This document shows positions 20,679 to 34,002 of a DNA stretch of 64,000 nucleotides, one piece after another. Below the pieces are notes generated by a model. It was not told the origin of the DNA and did not search any database. It saw nothing but the letters and a program-made list of their open reading frames with translations. Made by a program: the position numbers and the translations under genes. The stretch's first letter is position 1; every line of letters begins with the position of its first letter. Source of the stretch: Rhynchospora pubera (taxonomy: Eukaryota; Streptophyta; Magnoliopsida; Poales; Cyperaceae). The stretch is taken from positions 61,609,840 to 61,673,839 of the forward strand of contig CM051461.1 in the NCBI GenBank assembly GCA_028095005.1, in the 5' to 3' direction.

Positions 20679-22424
20679 TCAATCGTCATTCTCAGTACTT
20701 TTGGTCCAGTCCATGAGATCTTTAGCATCATCAACTCGCCCCATATTTAAAAGTAGTTCTAAAAGTGGAGAAGAAGCCGCGACATCTGGTTTCACCCCTT
20801 CCTGTTTCATTCTGCTCAGCACACACATGGCCTCATTTACTTTCCTGTTCTTAGCATATCTTATAAGTAAGGGATTGTAAATCAAATGATCTGGTGCCAC
20901 ATGACACAGCTGCATTCTATCAAGGATATTCATCACATCAGCAACAGTGCCATCGTTTGCGTGCCCAAGAAGTAGAATTAAATAGGAAACAACATTTGGT
21001 TTTACACCTTTCCTTACCATTAAGTCAAACAACTTTTCAGCATCCTCGGTTCGGCCTTGTTTGCACATAGAATCCATCATTGAACTGTAAACGAATTCGT
21101 CTGGCTGAATACCTCGATCAAGCATATCCTTGAATACTCTAGACGTATCTTTCCAGTAGCCTAGCTTTGAATATCCATTTATAACACTGGTATACGCGAA
21201 AACATCAGGTGTCACACCTTGATCAAGCATATGATATAATTGCTTCTCTGCCTTGTCAACATCCCCCTTCTTGCAAAGTGCATCCACAGTTATATTGCAA
21301 GTCACAGTGTTAGGCATTATACCCTTTGAAACCATCTCATCCACAAACTTCCATGCCTTCTCTAATTTGTTCATCTTACAAAGCCCATCTATAAGGATAT
21401 TATAGGTACGAACATTGGGCAATATACCTCTGGATTTCATAACATGCAGCAATACCTCTGCCTTTCTGGTTTCTCTTTCCTTGTAAAATGCATCCATGAC
21501 AGTATTATAAGTCACAACAGTGGGCTCAATTCCTGCGGAAACCATGCACTGAAGCTTTTCTACAGCCTTGTCTAATAATCCTTTCTTGCAAAATCCATCA
21601 ACTAGAGTGTTATAAGTTACTACAGTAGGTTGAAGTCCTTGAGAAGACATGACATGCAACAGTTCCTCTGCCTTCTCAATTTCTCCATTCTTGCACAGGC
21701 CATTAATAAGAGTACCATAGTTCACGACATCAGGATAATGACCTGTAGATACCATTTGTTGCATTAGCTCCTCTGCCCTCTTTATTTCTCCCGTCACGTG
21801 CAGGCCTAAAATCAGTGAGCTGTATGTGAATACGTCTGGCACAAGACCCTCTAAGCGCATTTGGTCCAGCAATCTAAATGCTTTACTGATTTCGCCATTT
21901 TTACAAAGAGCGTCAATAATGATACTGTAGGAGACCACATTAGGTGTGCAGGCCAGCTTATGCATTTTATTGAGCACCATGTTTACAGCTTCATGGATCC
22001 TATTCTCAGAACAAAGAGCCTTGAGCAGAGCACTCCAGATGAAAGCGTCAGCTCTCAAGCCCGCCTTAATGAACCGTCCAAAGTAAATGAAACCAAGTGC
22101 AGGCTGATTAATTTGTGTACAGTACCCCATCAAGATAGTATATGTGAAGACATTGGGTAAGGAGCGTGAGAATCTTGGAGTTTCGGTCAAACTGTCAAAG
22201 AGGGAAAAGATGGTGACATAATAGTTGTTTGAGTTCTTCATACGAGCGAAGGCAGTAAAGAGGTTATTAAAGAGAAGGATGGGCGGTGCCCGGTTCTTAG
22301 CAGCGAGCAGGCGGTGGAACAATTGAAGAGCTTCTTGAAAAGTAAGAGTGCCTGAACGACAACGTTCTTGTACAAGCAATTCCAAACGGCGGAGCCCCAT
22401 GGCTGATAGTGGAAATGCTCGCAA
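20679..22424 (-). CDS. P-class pentatricopeptide repeat protein (Rf-like), intact
   Basis: A single-exon gene of 581 residues, as is usual for P-class PPR genes. After an N-terminal stretch (MRAFPLSAMGLRRLELLVQE, then TLTFQEALQLFHRLL) come about a dozen 35-residue repeats from about residue 90 to the end, with the recurring core VVTYNTLVDGFCKKGxxxKA. The repeats bind RNA one base per motif through residues 5 and 35. Family knowledge places such proteins in mitochondria or plastids, where they act in RNA processing or stability. The arrangement and N-terminus resemble restorer-of-fertility-like proteins, but the RNA target cannot be inferred. The N-terminus has few acidic residues in the first 12, and a second ATG at residue 9 is possible. 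No DYW or E domain. The C-terminus is acidic (TKSTENDD). No frameshift or stop. Confidence 0.93.
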   Translation of the reverse strand: MRAFPLSAMGLRRLELLVQERCRSGTLTFQEALQLFHRLLAAKNRAPPILLFNNLFTAFARMKNSNNYYVTIFSLFDSLTETPRFSRSLPNVFTYTILMGYCTQINQPALGFIYFGRFIKAGLRADAFIWSALLKALCSENRIHEAVNMVLNKMHKLACTPNVVSYSIIIDALCKNGEISKAFRLLDQMRLEGLVPDVFTYSSLILGLHVTGEIKRAEELMQQMVSTGHYPDVVNYGTLINGLCKNGEIEKAEELLHVMSSQGLQPTVVTYNTLVDGFCKKGLLDKAVEKLQCMVSAGIEPTVVTYNTVMDAFYKERETRKAEVLLHVMKSRGILPNVRTYNILIDGLCKMNKLEKAWKFVDEMVSKGIMPNTVTCNITVDALCKKGDVDKAEKQLYHMLDQGVTPDVFAYTSVINGYSKLGYWKDTSRVFKDMLDRGIQPDEFVYSSMMDSMCKQGRTEDAEKLFDLMVRKGVKPNVVSYLILLLGHANDGTVADVMNILDRMQLCHVAPDHLIYNPLLIRYAKNRKVNEAMCVLSRMKQEGVKPDVAASSPLLELLLNMGRVDDAKDLMDWTKSTENDD

Positions 22425-23990
22425 CTCCCCTGTTGATGATATCTAGCTTGTGTGTGGCTCCGTGTATGAAAGCAAGGATATGTCTGAGAGTCTCAGGGGC
22501 ATTTCGACGAACAGTTGGTGATCAATGAAAGGGAGGGAGGGAGCTATACTCGTATAGAGAGGGAAATTAAATGATATTATGTTCCGAGGAAAGGAAATGG
22601 TCAAGTGAATGGGAGTGAGGGTGCTGCTGCCTCGATTCAAACTGAAAATCTCAAAGTGAAATCACTCGCTCCGACGAAATCAGGAATTCTGGATGTTTTG
22701 AGAGAGAGAGAGAGAGAGATGGACTCGAGTGGAGCAATCGGAATCAGCTGTTGCGCGACAAGCTGTGTCGCGCGGCACATCCAACCGTTCGCACGATCCA
22801 ACGGTTTTAGTTCTTTTCCTCTCCGCTCCCTCGGATCGGATCTGAAACACACTCGCTCCTGAATCGGATCTAAGCGCGCGTCAAATCCAAACCAATCTGT
22901 GTTATTTTTCGAATAAGTCCCTATTTTTTTGGATTTTATTCTCTGGCGTGACTCCGGTGATCTAGGCCATGATACTGAGCGTGGGTGGGTTCGTTAGCTT
23001 TGCGAAGATGAGGAGAGGTAAGTTTTGGAGTTAATTTGTGGTGGAAGGGTCTCATTTGGTGGAGGAGCCAATGGCTTAGTACAGTAATATTTTACATCCA
23101 GCCATAGATGTCCAAAAATTGTGAATCAATTCTCAAATTTACAGATATAAGTGGTAGCATAGAAGCTATAACCCTGGTGGTCTCAAATTTATCGATAGCT
23201 CTTAGCTGGATGTCCAATTGTGATAATTTGATATACAAGCAGTTTCAAATAATCAATGTGTCGATATACAAACAGCTTCAATTTTTGAATCAAAGCATAC
23301 AATACACAAACCATCCTGTCCCACTTCACCTTTCTCCAATTAAGACTAGTGTTGTATTGTTGCCAAATAATGAGCAGCTAGCTGACCCTGAAGTTCAATT
23401 TAAATAATGAGCAGCCAAATCAAATTACCATGTCAATTTAGAAAAATTTAAATTGTTGCCCTTTTCAATAATACAATTCTATGTTATTTTGTTACAGTAT
23501 CAATCATGAATCAAACTTCAAATTGGAATAACAGAAACAAGTATACATTTATTAAACAGCAACAACCATCTTCAATTAATAGATGTTTCCAACAAGCTAT
23601 ACTGATCAAGTGTCCTATTTTCTTTTTAACAAATGCATAAAATTGAAGAATTTTTATCATTCTCGTGGAGTGAAGAATTAAAGCCGTCAATAGTTTGACG
23701 GGAAAAATAAGATCAATACTCATTAAGTCAGTATGTAGCAAATTTCAGAAGCTATATATACTGGTACCGATACTGTATAATCAAGATTTACTTAATATAA
23801 TAATGAAATCGAGTCTTTATCCTTTCAATTACTTTGCATAGCATGTCAGGACATGAGAAAATGCTTAAAAATAACCAAAGTGCATGAGAATATGCTCAAT
23901 ACAAACAAGAGAATAACAGTAAGCTTTTAATTCTATTAAATCATTGTTTAACAGTAAGCTATTACAAAATAAAGCTTCAAAGTAAGCTAT
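22425..23990. other. Upstream region of the PPR gene and intergenic DNA
   Basis: It holds a GA microsatellite at about 22700-22719 and a short GC-rich stretch around 22740-22880 with the word GTCGCGCGGCACA. The latter resembles the ends of the foldback element at 62294-62469. No gene is recognised. Confidence 0.4.
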
Positions 23991-23992
23991 CA

Positions 23993-24133
23993 CACTAAGC
24001 CATCACAAAATAAAGCCTTTTCCTTTAAAAGCTATACAAAATGAAGCATTTCTTGACTATAACACTAAGCTATCACAAAATAAAGCTTTTTCTTTAAAAG
24101 CTATATAAAATGAGACATTTCTTGACTATAACA
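23993..24133 (+). repeat. Tandem duplication, two copies of about 70 bp
   Basis: The segment starting CACTAAGCCATCACAAAATA and ending CATTTCTTGACTATAA occurs twice in tandem with few differences. A partial third copy lies just upstream (about 23950-23992). Confidence 0.8.
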
Positions 24134-24139
24134 ATAAGC

Positions 24140-25700
24140 TATTCATCTAGTCAAATAGAGACATATTTTGACTTGTAGAGATGATTTCATGCCAAGCAAA
24201 TGAAGAGTTCTCCTGTTCCAAAAAATGACAATAACATTAACAAAATTATTCATATTAATGCAAAAAGTTATATATCTTGTCTCTAAAAGTAAACTAGTAT
24301 AAATGGAGTTGAAAAAGTTTATTTTGATCTCTTCCATGAAAGCAATTGGAAGATATGAAAAGGCAACCAGTATAAATGGAGCAATTGGAAGAAGTGAAAG
24401 ATGTGTTAATGTTATGATTAAGATGCTTGCATCTATTATTGTACTTATTATCATTTTAATTTTGAAATGAAGAAGATTGGAATTGGTTCAGTTTTGTATG
24501 TTCTTACTTTTGACAAATAGTATCAAATTGTATGTTTGGTTCTGTGGTTCTTTAATATGTTTGCTCAAGTTCATATGTTGCAAGTTTTTTTTTTTTTTTG
24601 TAGTTATGTAAATTTGTTTATGTTATATGCATGACAAGCACACAACTCAATGCTGCAACTTCAAACCATGAATATGTTGTTTCATTTAGTAAATTGTATC
24701 TTGTATGCTATTTTAAATGTTGTTTCATTTAGAAAGCTGCTTGTATCATCATCTTGTGTCTCAAAGAACCAGAATTGAAAAGGTTACATGTATGCATCAA
24801 GGAACAAGCATCCCGTAATTAACTCATCCTAGCCTATCAATTCTAACAACGAAAGCACCAGCATACAAACTTAAAGCCGTATTAATGTGCCCCTTCATAA
24901 AGTCTAGCCTTTTATAGCAATGTTCTTGCCTCCTGACGCCATGGTTTTCAAACTCTGAACATAGGTTTTCTTTGATCACTGGCTACTCTAGAAACAGAAA
25001 ACTATGTACCTGTATCAAGAGATTTAGGCATTCAAAAGCCTTACATTAAAAATCGTAAACAATGAACTCTTTTTTAAAAGAAAAAAACAACAATTATGGA
25101 CTTCAACAATAAACTAATTATAAAATAAAAGGCAACAACAATTGGTTATATGACAACTAATAATGAAAACCCTTAGACTTATTTATTCTTAATTGCAAAA
25201 AAAAAAAAAACCAAGACTAAAAACTAAGCCTAAACCAATTCTTCATTGATTTTTTCCTAAATATGGATTTTGTTTCAAAGAATTTAAAATAATTTGGTAC
25301 CATCTAAGTATCTAACTACTGGTATACTACATGCCACTTGAAGACAAAAGGTAAAATCAAGTTTCAAAATCCATTCTTAGCATGGCCATGAGTTCCAAGT
25401 GTTGGTACCACTTATTTTTTTTTCCCCTTTGCTTATCTAATTTTCCAGTATAAGGCCATTTTAACGATTGAGTAGGAGTAATTGGGTGAAGGTGGTGGTT
25501 TGGTGAAAGACGATTTGGTGCTAAATATTTTGTCGAACAGTTTGTGTTCATGTGTTATATGCTTGTAATGGGTTCTAAACTTCTGATAGAAACAACAATT
25601 AAGAAGCAGTTTCAGCTTTTAACATATCTAAGCTTGCCAGAAACAGTTATCCTTGTTTAGTTGAAGCACATAATGAAACAAAAGAAATTATAGGGAGAAG
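24140..25700. other. AT-rich intergenic region without genes
   Basis: Homopolymer runs (poly-T near 24585, poly-A near 25198) and short chance ORFs only. Confidence 0.5.
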
Positions 25701-25761
25701 AAAATCATGCGAGGGGAGACGAGTGGAAGCGGAGGTGGAGGAGGAGGAGGAGGCAACGGCA

Positions 25762-25913
25762 GCGTAGGAGGTGGGCGGAGGAGGCGCAAGGTTACTATAG
25801 AGATGGACGATGCCTCGAACGATCTGAAATCTCTGGTTAGGGCTAGAGGTCTCGACGATGCCTCGGCGTAGGAGGTGAGCGGAGGAGGCGCAAGGTTACT
25901 ATAGAGATGGACG
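25762..25913 (+). repeat. 48-bp direct repeat in a Gly-rich short ORF region
   Basis: The segment GCGTAGGAGGTGGGCGGAGG to AGATGGACG (25762-25809) recurs at 25866-25913 with one change. A 53-codon ORF from the ATG at 25709 (Gly run, then RRRRKVTIEMDDASNDL) spans the first copy and stops at the start of the second. It may be the 5' part of a host gene cut off by the copia insertion 150 bases on. I do not recognise a family. Confidence 0.45.
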
Positions 25914-26063
25914 GAAGGGACGGATACGAATTTGTATTCCGTATGTATACGCAATTTTTTCTTTTGGACGGAACTCTGGTCTATTCACATCCGTCCGTCC
26001 GTTTAGATCGAACGGTTCCGATGCGAGGAAGTCCGGTGGTCTTCTTTTTGGAGAAATCCAGAG

Positions 26064-27863
26064 TGTTAGAGATATGTCCTAGATGCCAATCAGTTGGTGG
26101 CTATTATATTAGTTTATGTTATTGATGATGATTGATCATTTGTTCCTAGAGATTATTATTGACAGATCATTCAGGTCGAGGATCTGAATTGTAGATCTCT
26201 GTAGATCATTCGTTAGAATGACAATAATATCTCTAAAGTGTCCATAGTCTTGATAATTAACAAGGAACATTAATTATCAAATAAGACTAGTATGCAAGTT
26301 AAGTGATGATTATGTTCTACAAATCATGGGTAAGGAGTTACCAACTTAATTGCATATGTGTATGTTACTGGAACATAGCACAGGACATGACCCAATGAAA
26401 TAAATATATGGATTGTGTTACGTGTCATTATTTATTTCATAAGTGTTTGATTCTGAGTTTGAGATGGTTCAGTTTCTCCACATGAGGATAGGTTCAATAA
26501 ATATCGTCTAACGCTGATTCCTGATAAAGGCTGCTATACGGACTTTATTTATGTTCTCTTGAATTGTGCGGGGAGAAACTGGTCATCAAGATAACCGTAT
26601 GTCCCTCGTTAGTACACCTAATGAGTGATGATATCCACTGGGCCCCTTGATGGAGATGGATTGCTTGCTAGCAACTTATGCAATCATCTCTAGATCAAGA
26701 AACGTATAATCTGCAAGAATGACACATTCCTATCTTGGATTATACAAGGATATCATGTGACATAAGAATCAAAACAATAAGATATTATTTTCTTATGCAG
26801 GATTGAAGTACTATATTGGTATAGTATTTATTTATGCGAATTGGGAATCATAACGTGTTGCTAGATACCGCTTATGATTATTGGAAATAAATGGTGATTT
26901 ATTTTCCATGGCCAACATAGCATAAATCCTCAAAGGGTCACACAAATAGGACTTTAACCATACAGTGCATTAATTATTTATTCACAGTAGTAAGTACTGT
27001 GAAAATATGATGGTTTGATTAATTTATTATATACCGTTGCGAACCGTTATAATTAATTAAATCAAAAGGATCATATAGAAATATTTTAATGTACATGTTA
27101 ATCCTAAAATAATTATTAATGATTTAATAATTATTTTTGTTCAACAATATTTAATATAGTCGTGAGAATTATATTAAATAAGTAGACCTAATTTATCAAG
27201 TCTAAATGAGCCCAATGGAATGCAATTAAAAGGCCCATTAAATATAAGATTTAATATGTGTTAAATGGCAGCATAATTAGTTGGACTAATTAGCCCATTT
27301 ATGGGCATTAGGGGCCGGCCATTTAAATGTAATTAGTTACATTTAAATTAGGGAAAAAAAAGAAGTATTAAAAGGAAGAAAAATTTCGGCAAAGGCTAAC
27401 CCTAAGAAATTTTTTTTTTCTGGCTTTTGAATTCCATGGCCGCCACCTTAAAAAATATATGGCAGAAAAGAAAAATGATTTTTCTTTTTCCTTGCATTCA
27501 TTAGGTGCTCATGTGTTGAGTGTTAGCCATCTTCATTTAATAGAGATTAATTGGAAGAAAGGCAAGCAACAAAGGATTAGCTATTTTCTCCTTCTTGCTA
27601 GCACAAGAGGTGGAGAAGGTGGTTAATCTCCTTGGTGGACTCGAGGTGGTTGCCGGCGACTTGGTGGTGGAGACGAGCACACCACCGACTCCTACGCAAA
27701 GGATTCGAGCCTTCTAGTTACGATACTAGAAGAGGTAACCTCCTACACGTCTTGATTTAAATGTTAAATCGTTTGTTTGACAAGATCCGTTAATTGCAAT
27801 TGTTAAATACTTGTTAATTGTTAAAAAAAAATTAAAATTGCACAAGAACTTGAGTTCCTAACA
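26064..27863 (+). repeat. Left LTR of the copia element
   Basis: 1800 bp, TG/CA bounded, directly followed by the primer-binding site. Pairs with 34003-35800. Confidence 0.93.
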
Positions 27864-27864
27864 G

Positions 27865-27876
27865 TGGTATCAGAGC
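27865..27876 (+). promoter_or_regulatory. Primer-binding site, initiator Met tRNA type
   Basis: TGGTATCAGAGC begins two bases inside the left LTR. This is the common plant copia primer site. Confidence 0.9.
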
Positions 27877-30800
27877 GCTGGTCGTCTTTCAAACGTTTAA
27901 CATTTTTAAATCAAGAGATTAGTAATTAACGAAGTTAATTAGTGATGTGTATGTTTGCTGTTCTGAAAAATCTGTTTTTCTGAATTTTTGCTTATTTTTC
28001 GTGATGCATATCTCTCTGAAAATTTTTCTTTCTTACTGGAGATTATAGATCTTTGAGTCGCGGTTCTTTTGGCTCTAGTTTCACTAATTTATAAATAGTT
28101 ATGATTTTTTAGTGAATTAAACGGTAACAGTGCGCAGATCTGTCGTTCTGCTGCACAGTTCTGTTTGTTTAGCAAAAAGAACGTATTTTTCGAAAATAGC
28201 TACCTATATATTTTGGCTAGATTTATTCTAAATTTGATGCTCTTTCTGGATATATGTAAATTGTTACATATTTCGGATTTTAAATGGGTGTTCAAGTATG
28301 AAAAGGAAAGAAATCGTTAGATCTGTTTTTCCAATCAAGTTTCTTGTTTTGATGAACCGTAATTATTAAAATACTTTTATAGAAAAGTGTCTGAATAGAA
28401 TTGTTCTATTTTGAGTTAAGAATCTGCGAAAATTAGTTTTATAATTTTTCATTAAGGTTTGATGCTTCAACTAGATCAAAACTATTCGGTCGTCAGTCTG
28501 TTTCAGAACAGGACTTGTTACTTGTATGGCATTTAACTCGATTATTTTGAATAGACCTTGCTGGTTCTTTTTCCATGAATAGATAGACAACTGCATATTC
28601 TAAGTTTTCTGTATAAATTGTTTATATGGAATCTGTGAGGAAGATGGTCCTTTAGACCAAAAGGTTGAGATGAAAAACAGAAAATCTGATAACGGTGTTT
28701 CGCGCACAATATCAGGATTTGTCTTTTTTGATTCTCCCTGATGGTAAATGATCTCTTCATGAAATTTTTACTGGTAGTTGCACTCATTTTAAAGAGTTCT
28801 CTGGATTTATTTCGGATTTTTTGGTGACTGAAAAATATCGGATTTTATCGGATCCCAAATTATTTATTTTAATTAGTTAAAATATATTCTAATTAATCAA
28901 GTTAGTTGAAATGTTAATTAGAATACTCCTTTAATGTCCTCCTTTCTGTTTTGAATTGTTGGATTAATTTTCGAAGGTTTAAACAAGTAGTTGTAATGTT
29001 AAACCTCTTCTGCATTTGTAAAACGAGCGACGAGCATACACAAAGACTCTAATTAATAAAGTTAATTATAAGCAAGTGAAACATATATATTGTATATGTT
29101 CTAACTCGTTTTTGCAGGAGGATTGTGGGTTTAGTATGGCTCAAGAATTCCATGCCTTGTGGTTTGTAATTGTATGCATGTGTGAATGTGTGTAATGCGG
29201 CCTTTGGTGCCATTAATTAATTTTGATTAATTTTAATGTAACTTGTGAGGCTTGCATGCCCCTAGGGCCTAGGAGGGAATTATGACTTTTACACATGTAT
29301 TTATTTCTATTAATTATTAGATAGGATCTAGATAATTAGTGGGAGGGCTTGGTTTAGATTAGTCTTACTACATGCAGATGCAGTGAAGATTAATATGCAA
29401 GCTGGAGCCATACAAACCCACAACAATGCTTGTGTTTGAGATGCTTATTATTATGTGATTGTTTGAATGCTATGAAATGTCATAGGATAGGTATGGGTGT
29501 ATGTTTACACGACCACCAAACAAAGTCACATAAAGTTTGTCTCATTAATTGATTAAGCTGACCGCCCTCCTTCTCTCTATCCCCTTCACGTCGTACGGTG
29601 TCCAAATGATGCATTCCGCCGACGCGGGACATCATTGGTCAACCCTCGAAAGTCGGGGTGTAAATCGGATTTACTAGAAACAAATAGAGAGAGGTTACTT
29701 ATCGATGGACCCTAATCGGATTGGACATCGGGGCGAAGTTTGTGGATGTACATGAGACATTTCACAAACCAAGAGTCATATGGCTGATATGATTGGTTAG
29801 AGAACCTACCCTATCTAGTTGTCTTGGTGTTATGCCGACGCTGACATCTTCTCAACGAAAATGGGGATCTTGGAAACCGACTACATTTGGGACATTAAAT
29901 AAATGTAATGGGAGTTTTGTTTATTATTATAAATAAAACATTACATAAACTAAATAACCTTAAATTAAAATTGTTATAGATACTAAATGTGTTGCGATCA
30001 ATCTTTGAAATAGAACAAGCTCGTTTCTAAAGGAACTTACTTGGAGAAGTAGTACCGATTCCTAAGACATGTTCTTAGTGAAGAGAAACTTGAGTATGTT
30101 AATTCCCAATTTATTTCCTCAACTTCCCAAACGTAGAAACGCGATGATTGATTGACTTTTACAAAAAGTTATTCAATAAAGCGAATGCCGATATCCTCAT
30201 TTTAGAATCTCTAGACCTTTGGATTGGAGAATTCATACGGACTAGATTTGACTCCTATGCTCGCATTCACTTACTCAAGAAGGAGTTCTTAGAGAAAGTA
30301 AATGTTGACTCAATCATTTATGATCGAGTAATGGAGCATGAATTAAGTAAGAGAAACTTTTTTTAAGTGGGTACATGAAAGTTCTATTGGCTTGTGAACT
30401 GAAAGGTTTGAGCAGCTAATTGGCAACTAGAGATATCAAGATCTCCGATATTAAGAATTGTTGATATTGTCATACAATCTCTTCCTAATTAAATGAAGGA
30501 TATTATGTTACAATTCGCAAATTTGTTTGTGCAAATTGTAATTAGCTAAGTATTTAAGAAATACTTCTCTTAAGTATGAGTCGAGACTTCGAGACCCTCA
30601 ATTGTGACCATGTGTCACATGAGATGTTTCATTTGCCGTTTATGGAGGCACTTGAAAGGATGTCCGAAGTACCATTATTATCGTGTTGGAAATGTTCTAA
30701 CACTTCGAGAGTATTTGTCGTTCAAATTATCTCGCTATCTCTAATTCACACTAGTAACTGGGTACTAGTTCATGAGCTCGCATTTAGTGAAATGTGTAAG

Positions 30801-33800
30801 CAATGAAGAATAAGAGAATATTCGAGAGTAGTAAAGTGAACTCCGTATAAGGAAATGGTTTATTCTCTAAACCACTACCATTGGATACGTATAGTTATCT
30901 TTACTAATAGGAATTGTAGGTCAAGTACCTCGTTCCTTACATCCTAAAACTTTATCTCTATTCATATAGATGATGGATGATTTTATTTTGTAAAAGACAA
31001 GCGATGTTCTTTTATTATGGATTTGTTTATATGATTTCATGCCTATTGCTTGAATATGCTTGAAATGGATAAACGAGTTTTGAATGACAAATAAGATGCG
31101 TAAGACTTCACATAAAGTATTTGACTTTCGTGTGAAATGACCGCTAAGTCATACATAAACGAGAGTCGCATTAAGAGAGTCTACACAGCGTAGAGCTCGT
31201 GGATCAATTCGATTGCGAATCAATTGAGACATGCGGATCATGTTTATTAGATGACAAAAGTGCCTTTGACCTATAAAGGTTTAAGGACAAGTGACTTGAT
31301 TAGGGCTTATACATGTCGATGTATGTAGACCTATAAGTACTTGTGTAATGAAAGGTTGTTGAGACTTTACCACTTAGCCATCGATCATAGTAGATATTAA
31401 CGTATCTATTTGATAAGGTATAAGTGTGAAGCTTTTGACAAGTTCAAAGGAGTTCAAGAGTGAAGTTGAAAGATCATTCAAGAAAGGTAATAGTCTTACA
31501 ATTAATCATGATAAATAGCTAAGTCATATGATTTGATCCATTATCTAAAGAGTGTGAAAATAGTTTCATAACTCACTCCATTAGGAACACTATATTAGTA
31601 TAGTGTGTCTAAGAATGGAGGTATCGAACTTTATTTGATATAGTTCGATCAGTAATGAATCGAATTGACTTAATCGACTCATATTAGGGATTCATGTTCG
31701 AGGACAATTCTGTTTACACTGAATAATATTCTGTCGAAATCCATTGAGAAGATGTCTTATGGGATTTGATCCATAAGTACATTGTTTCTCAAGATTTGGT
31801 GTTAAGGAGCTTATTTCAAAGTTTGTTGATTGATAAGCTTAGACCCAAATAGGATGCTTAATGTTTTGTAGGATATCTTAAATTAATCGAAAGGTACTAC
31901 TTCTACGAACATGATAAGAACAAACTAGTTGTTGCTCATCATGACGTAATCTTGGAGAATAACGTTCTCAAGAAGAAGTAGTGGGAGTAAGGTGAACATA
32001 AAAGAGTTTATGCATCACTATAAGAAGTACCCTTGTGGGAAACTTGCCACTCCATACATGGTGCTTAGTGGGAGCTGAGCGGAACTTCATTCGCAAGTCG
32101 TTGTGAAAGGAAGAAGTTCATGAGCACGCTCGCTACTAATGATGACTTAAACATCTCACGAGCTGATGATGTTTGAGAAACTCAATATATATGAGGATCA
32201 AGAACTTATTCTACAAGTCGTTGTGAAAGTAGTTCGTAAATCTCGAGCACTAATCCTACAAAAGGTCAACGAAAGTGATTGTCTAACCGAAAGGTGCATA
32301 GACATCACGACATCCTCGTACCTGGTATATGAGGATCCGTTGATAATTAAAGAATCGATGGAAATACCCGATTCCACAAGTATGGTTTAAACTTTAAACC
32401 CATGTGATCTTCAAGTGCAATCCATGTGTAACAACAAGGTATAGACCTTTGTTCATGTTCATGAAGGAGCAATCCGTCAAGAACTTTCAGATCTTTAAAG
32501 GAAAGATTGACATGGATAGTAAGTCGACTATGTACAAAGCACAGCTTCACGCTTGTAGCTATGTCCAAATCGATGAAGAGTTGACTATGTACAAAGCATG
32601 ACTTCTCGTTTGTAGCTATGTATAAGTCAGTCAATAAAGATCATTCTAGCAATAGTTACATTTCATATATATTGATGTATGGAAAGGTACATCAAAACCG
32701 TCTTCATTGATTGAATGAAGAAAGATGCAGTGTATATGACACAAATCGAGATCTTAATTGATGTATTGCTAGAAACACATGCGTGTTTCAAGGATCTATT
32801 AATTGATCGAAGCGAGCACTATGGAATAAATATTTTGACAAAGAAGTCAAGGAGTTGACCTTCGTCAAAAGTATTTTGTATAGACAAGATATTCAGTGGG
32901 AGCATAATTGTGTTATTTACATTGTACAAGATAACTAGATATTAATTGGGAAATAACGTTGATTAAATGAATATTGTCAAGATCTCATTGATGAATGATT
33001 TCTTGGACAAGATTACCTAAATCCTAGGAAACAGAATCTATGGAGATAGATCATGATGGATGTTAGGTTTGAGCAAATGTGCATATAATGATGAAGTATT
33101 CTAGAAACATGAAAGGTAGACTCCAATAAAGGATGTCAAACCATGTCATGTGGCATATAACTTGAGTTTGACTCGGTTTATTGCAATTCAACTCGAGAAA
33201 AGTGCATGAAACAGTTCAAGCATTCTTTCATTACGAGTTTCATTATGTACGCCATTTATGCACATGCCCCAATGTGTTGTATTCAAGGAATGTGACAAAG
33301 CAGTTGTCAAGTGGATACAAGAAAATCATGTTTGGGCAATGATCAAATGATATTCTCGAGTATCTTATGAGAAAAATAAATATGTTTTCATTTGTTATGA
33401 TGAAAAAAGCTCGTGTAAGTTGTTACATTGATGCTATTTTTCGAAAGATTGATATAATCACAATTGAGCTAGGTGTTTTGCTTAAAGGTGGTGTTGTGAA
33501 TTTAGAAAGGTGTTCTAAATGGGATATTACAACCGTTTCCGTCACCAAAGTAAAATACATAGCAACTTGTGAAGCAACGAAATAGGATAGTTTGGATCAA
33601 GAAGTTCTCAGTCAAGCTAATATGGTTCTGTGCATCTCGAACCGTAGCTTAGTCTTGAAGAATCCAATATCTAATTGGTGACCCAAGTATGATCTATGAC
33701 AGTATCACTTGATCTCATATGATGATGATCAAGAACATGTATATAAGAGTATATATATGTACAGGTTCAAACAAAAGTGGATAGGTTCGCGAACACAGCG

Positions 33801-34002
33801 AACACTCTAACATAACCTCTACCTTAAGCAGTATACGAGATGCTATTGAGCATCCATACGTAATGGACGTATGAGTAACTGGCTTTAAGCGTATTATTTC
33901 TTTTGAGGTTCGAGACATGTATATATATAGATATATGGCATCGTTCTCAGTTCTTCACTGGCTAGTAGTCACTACTGATTGACTCTAGGCCAAGTGGGAG
34001 AT
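27877..34002 (+). pseudogene. Decayed gag-pol interior of the copia element
   Basis: About 6 kb without an ORF above 76 codons on the plus strand. Short readable pieces match copia pol in the right order: integrase-to-RT linker like YEDPLIIKES, RT start like IDMDSKSTMYKA, DAVYMTQ, and RNase H KVKYIATCEATK. A plausible gag start (ATGGCTCAAGAATTCC at 29136) reads only a few codons. Many stops and frameshifts are spread along the whole length. Confidence 0.75.
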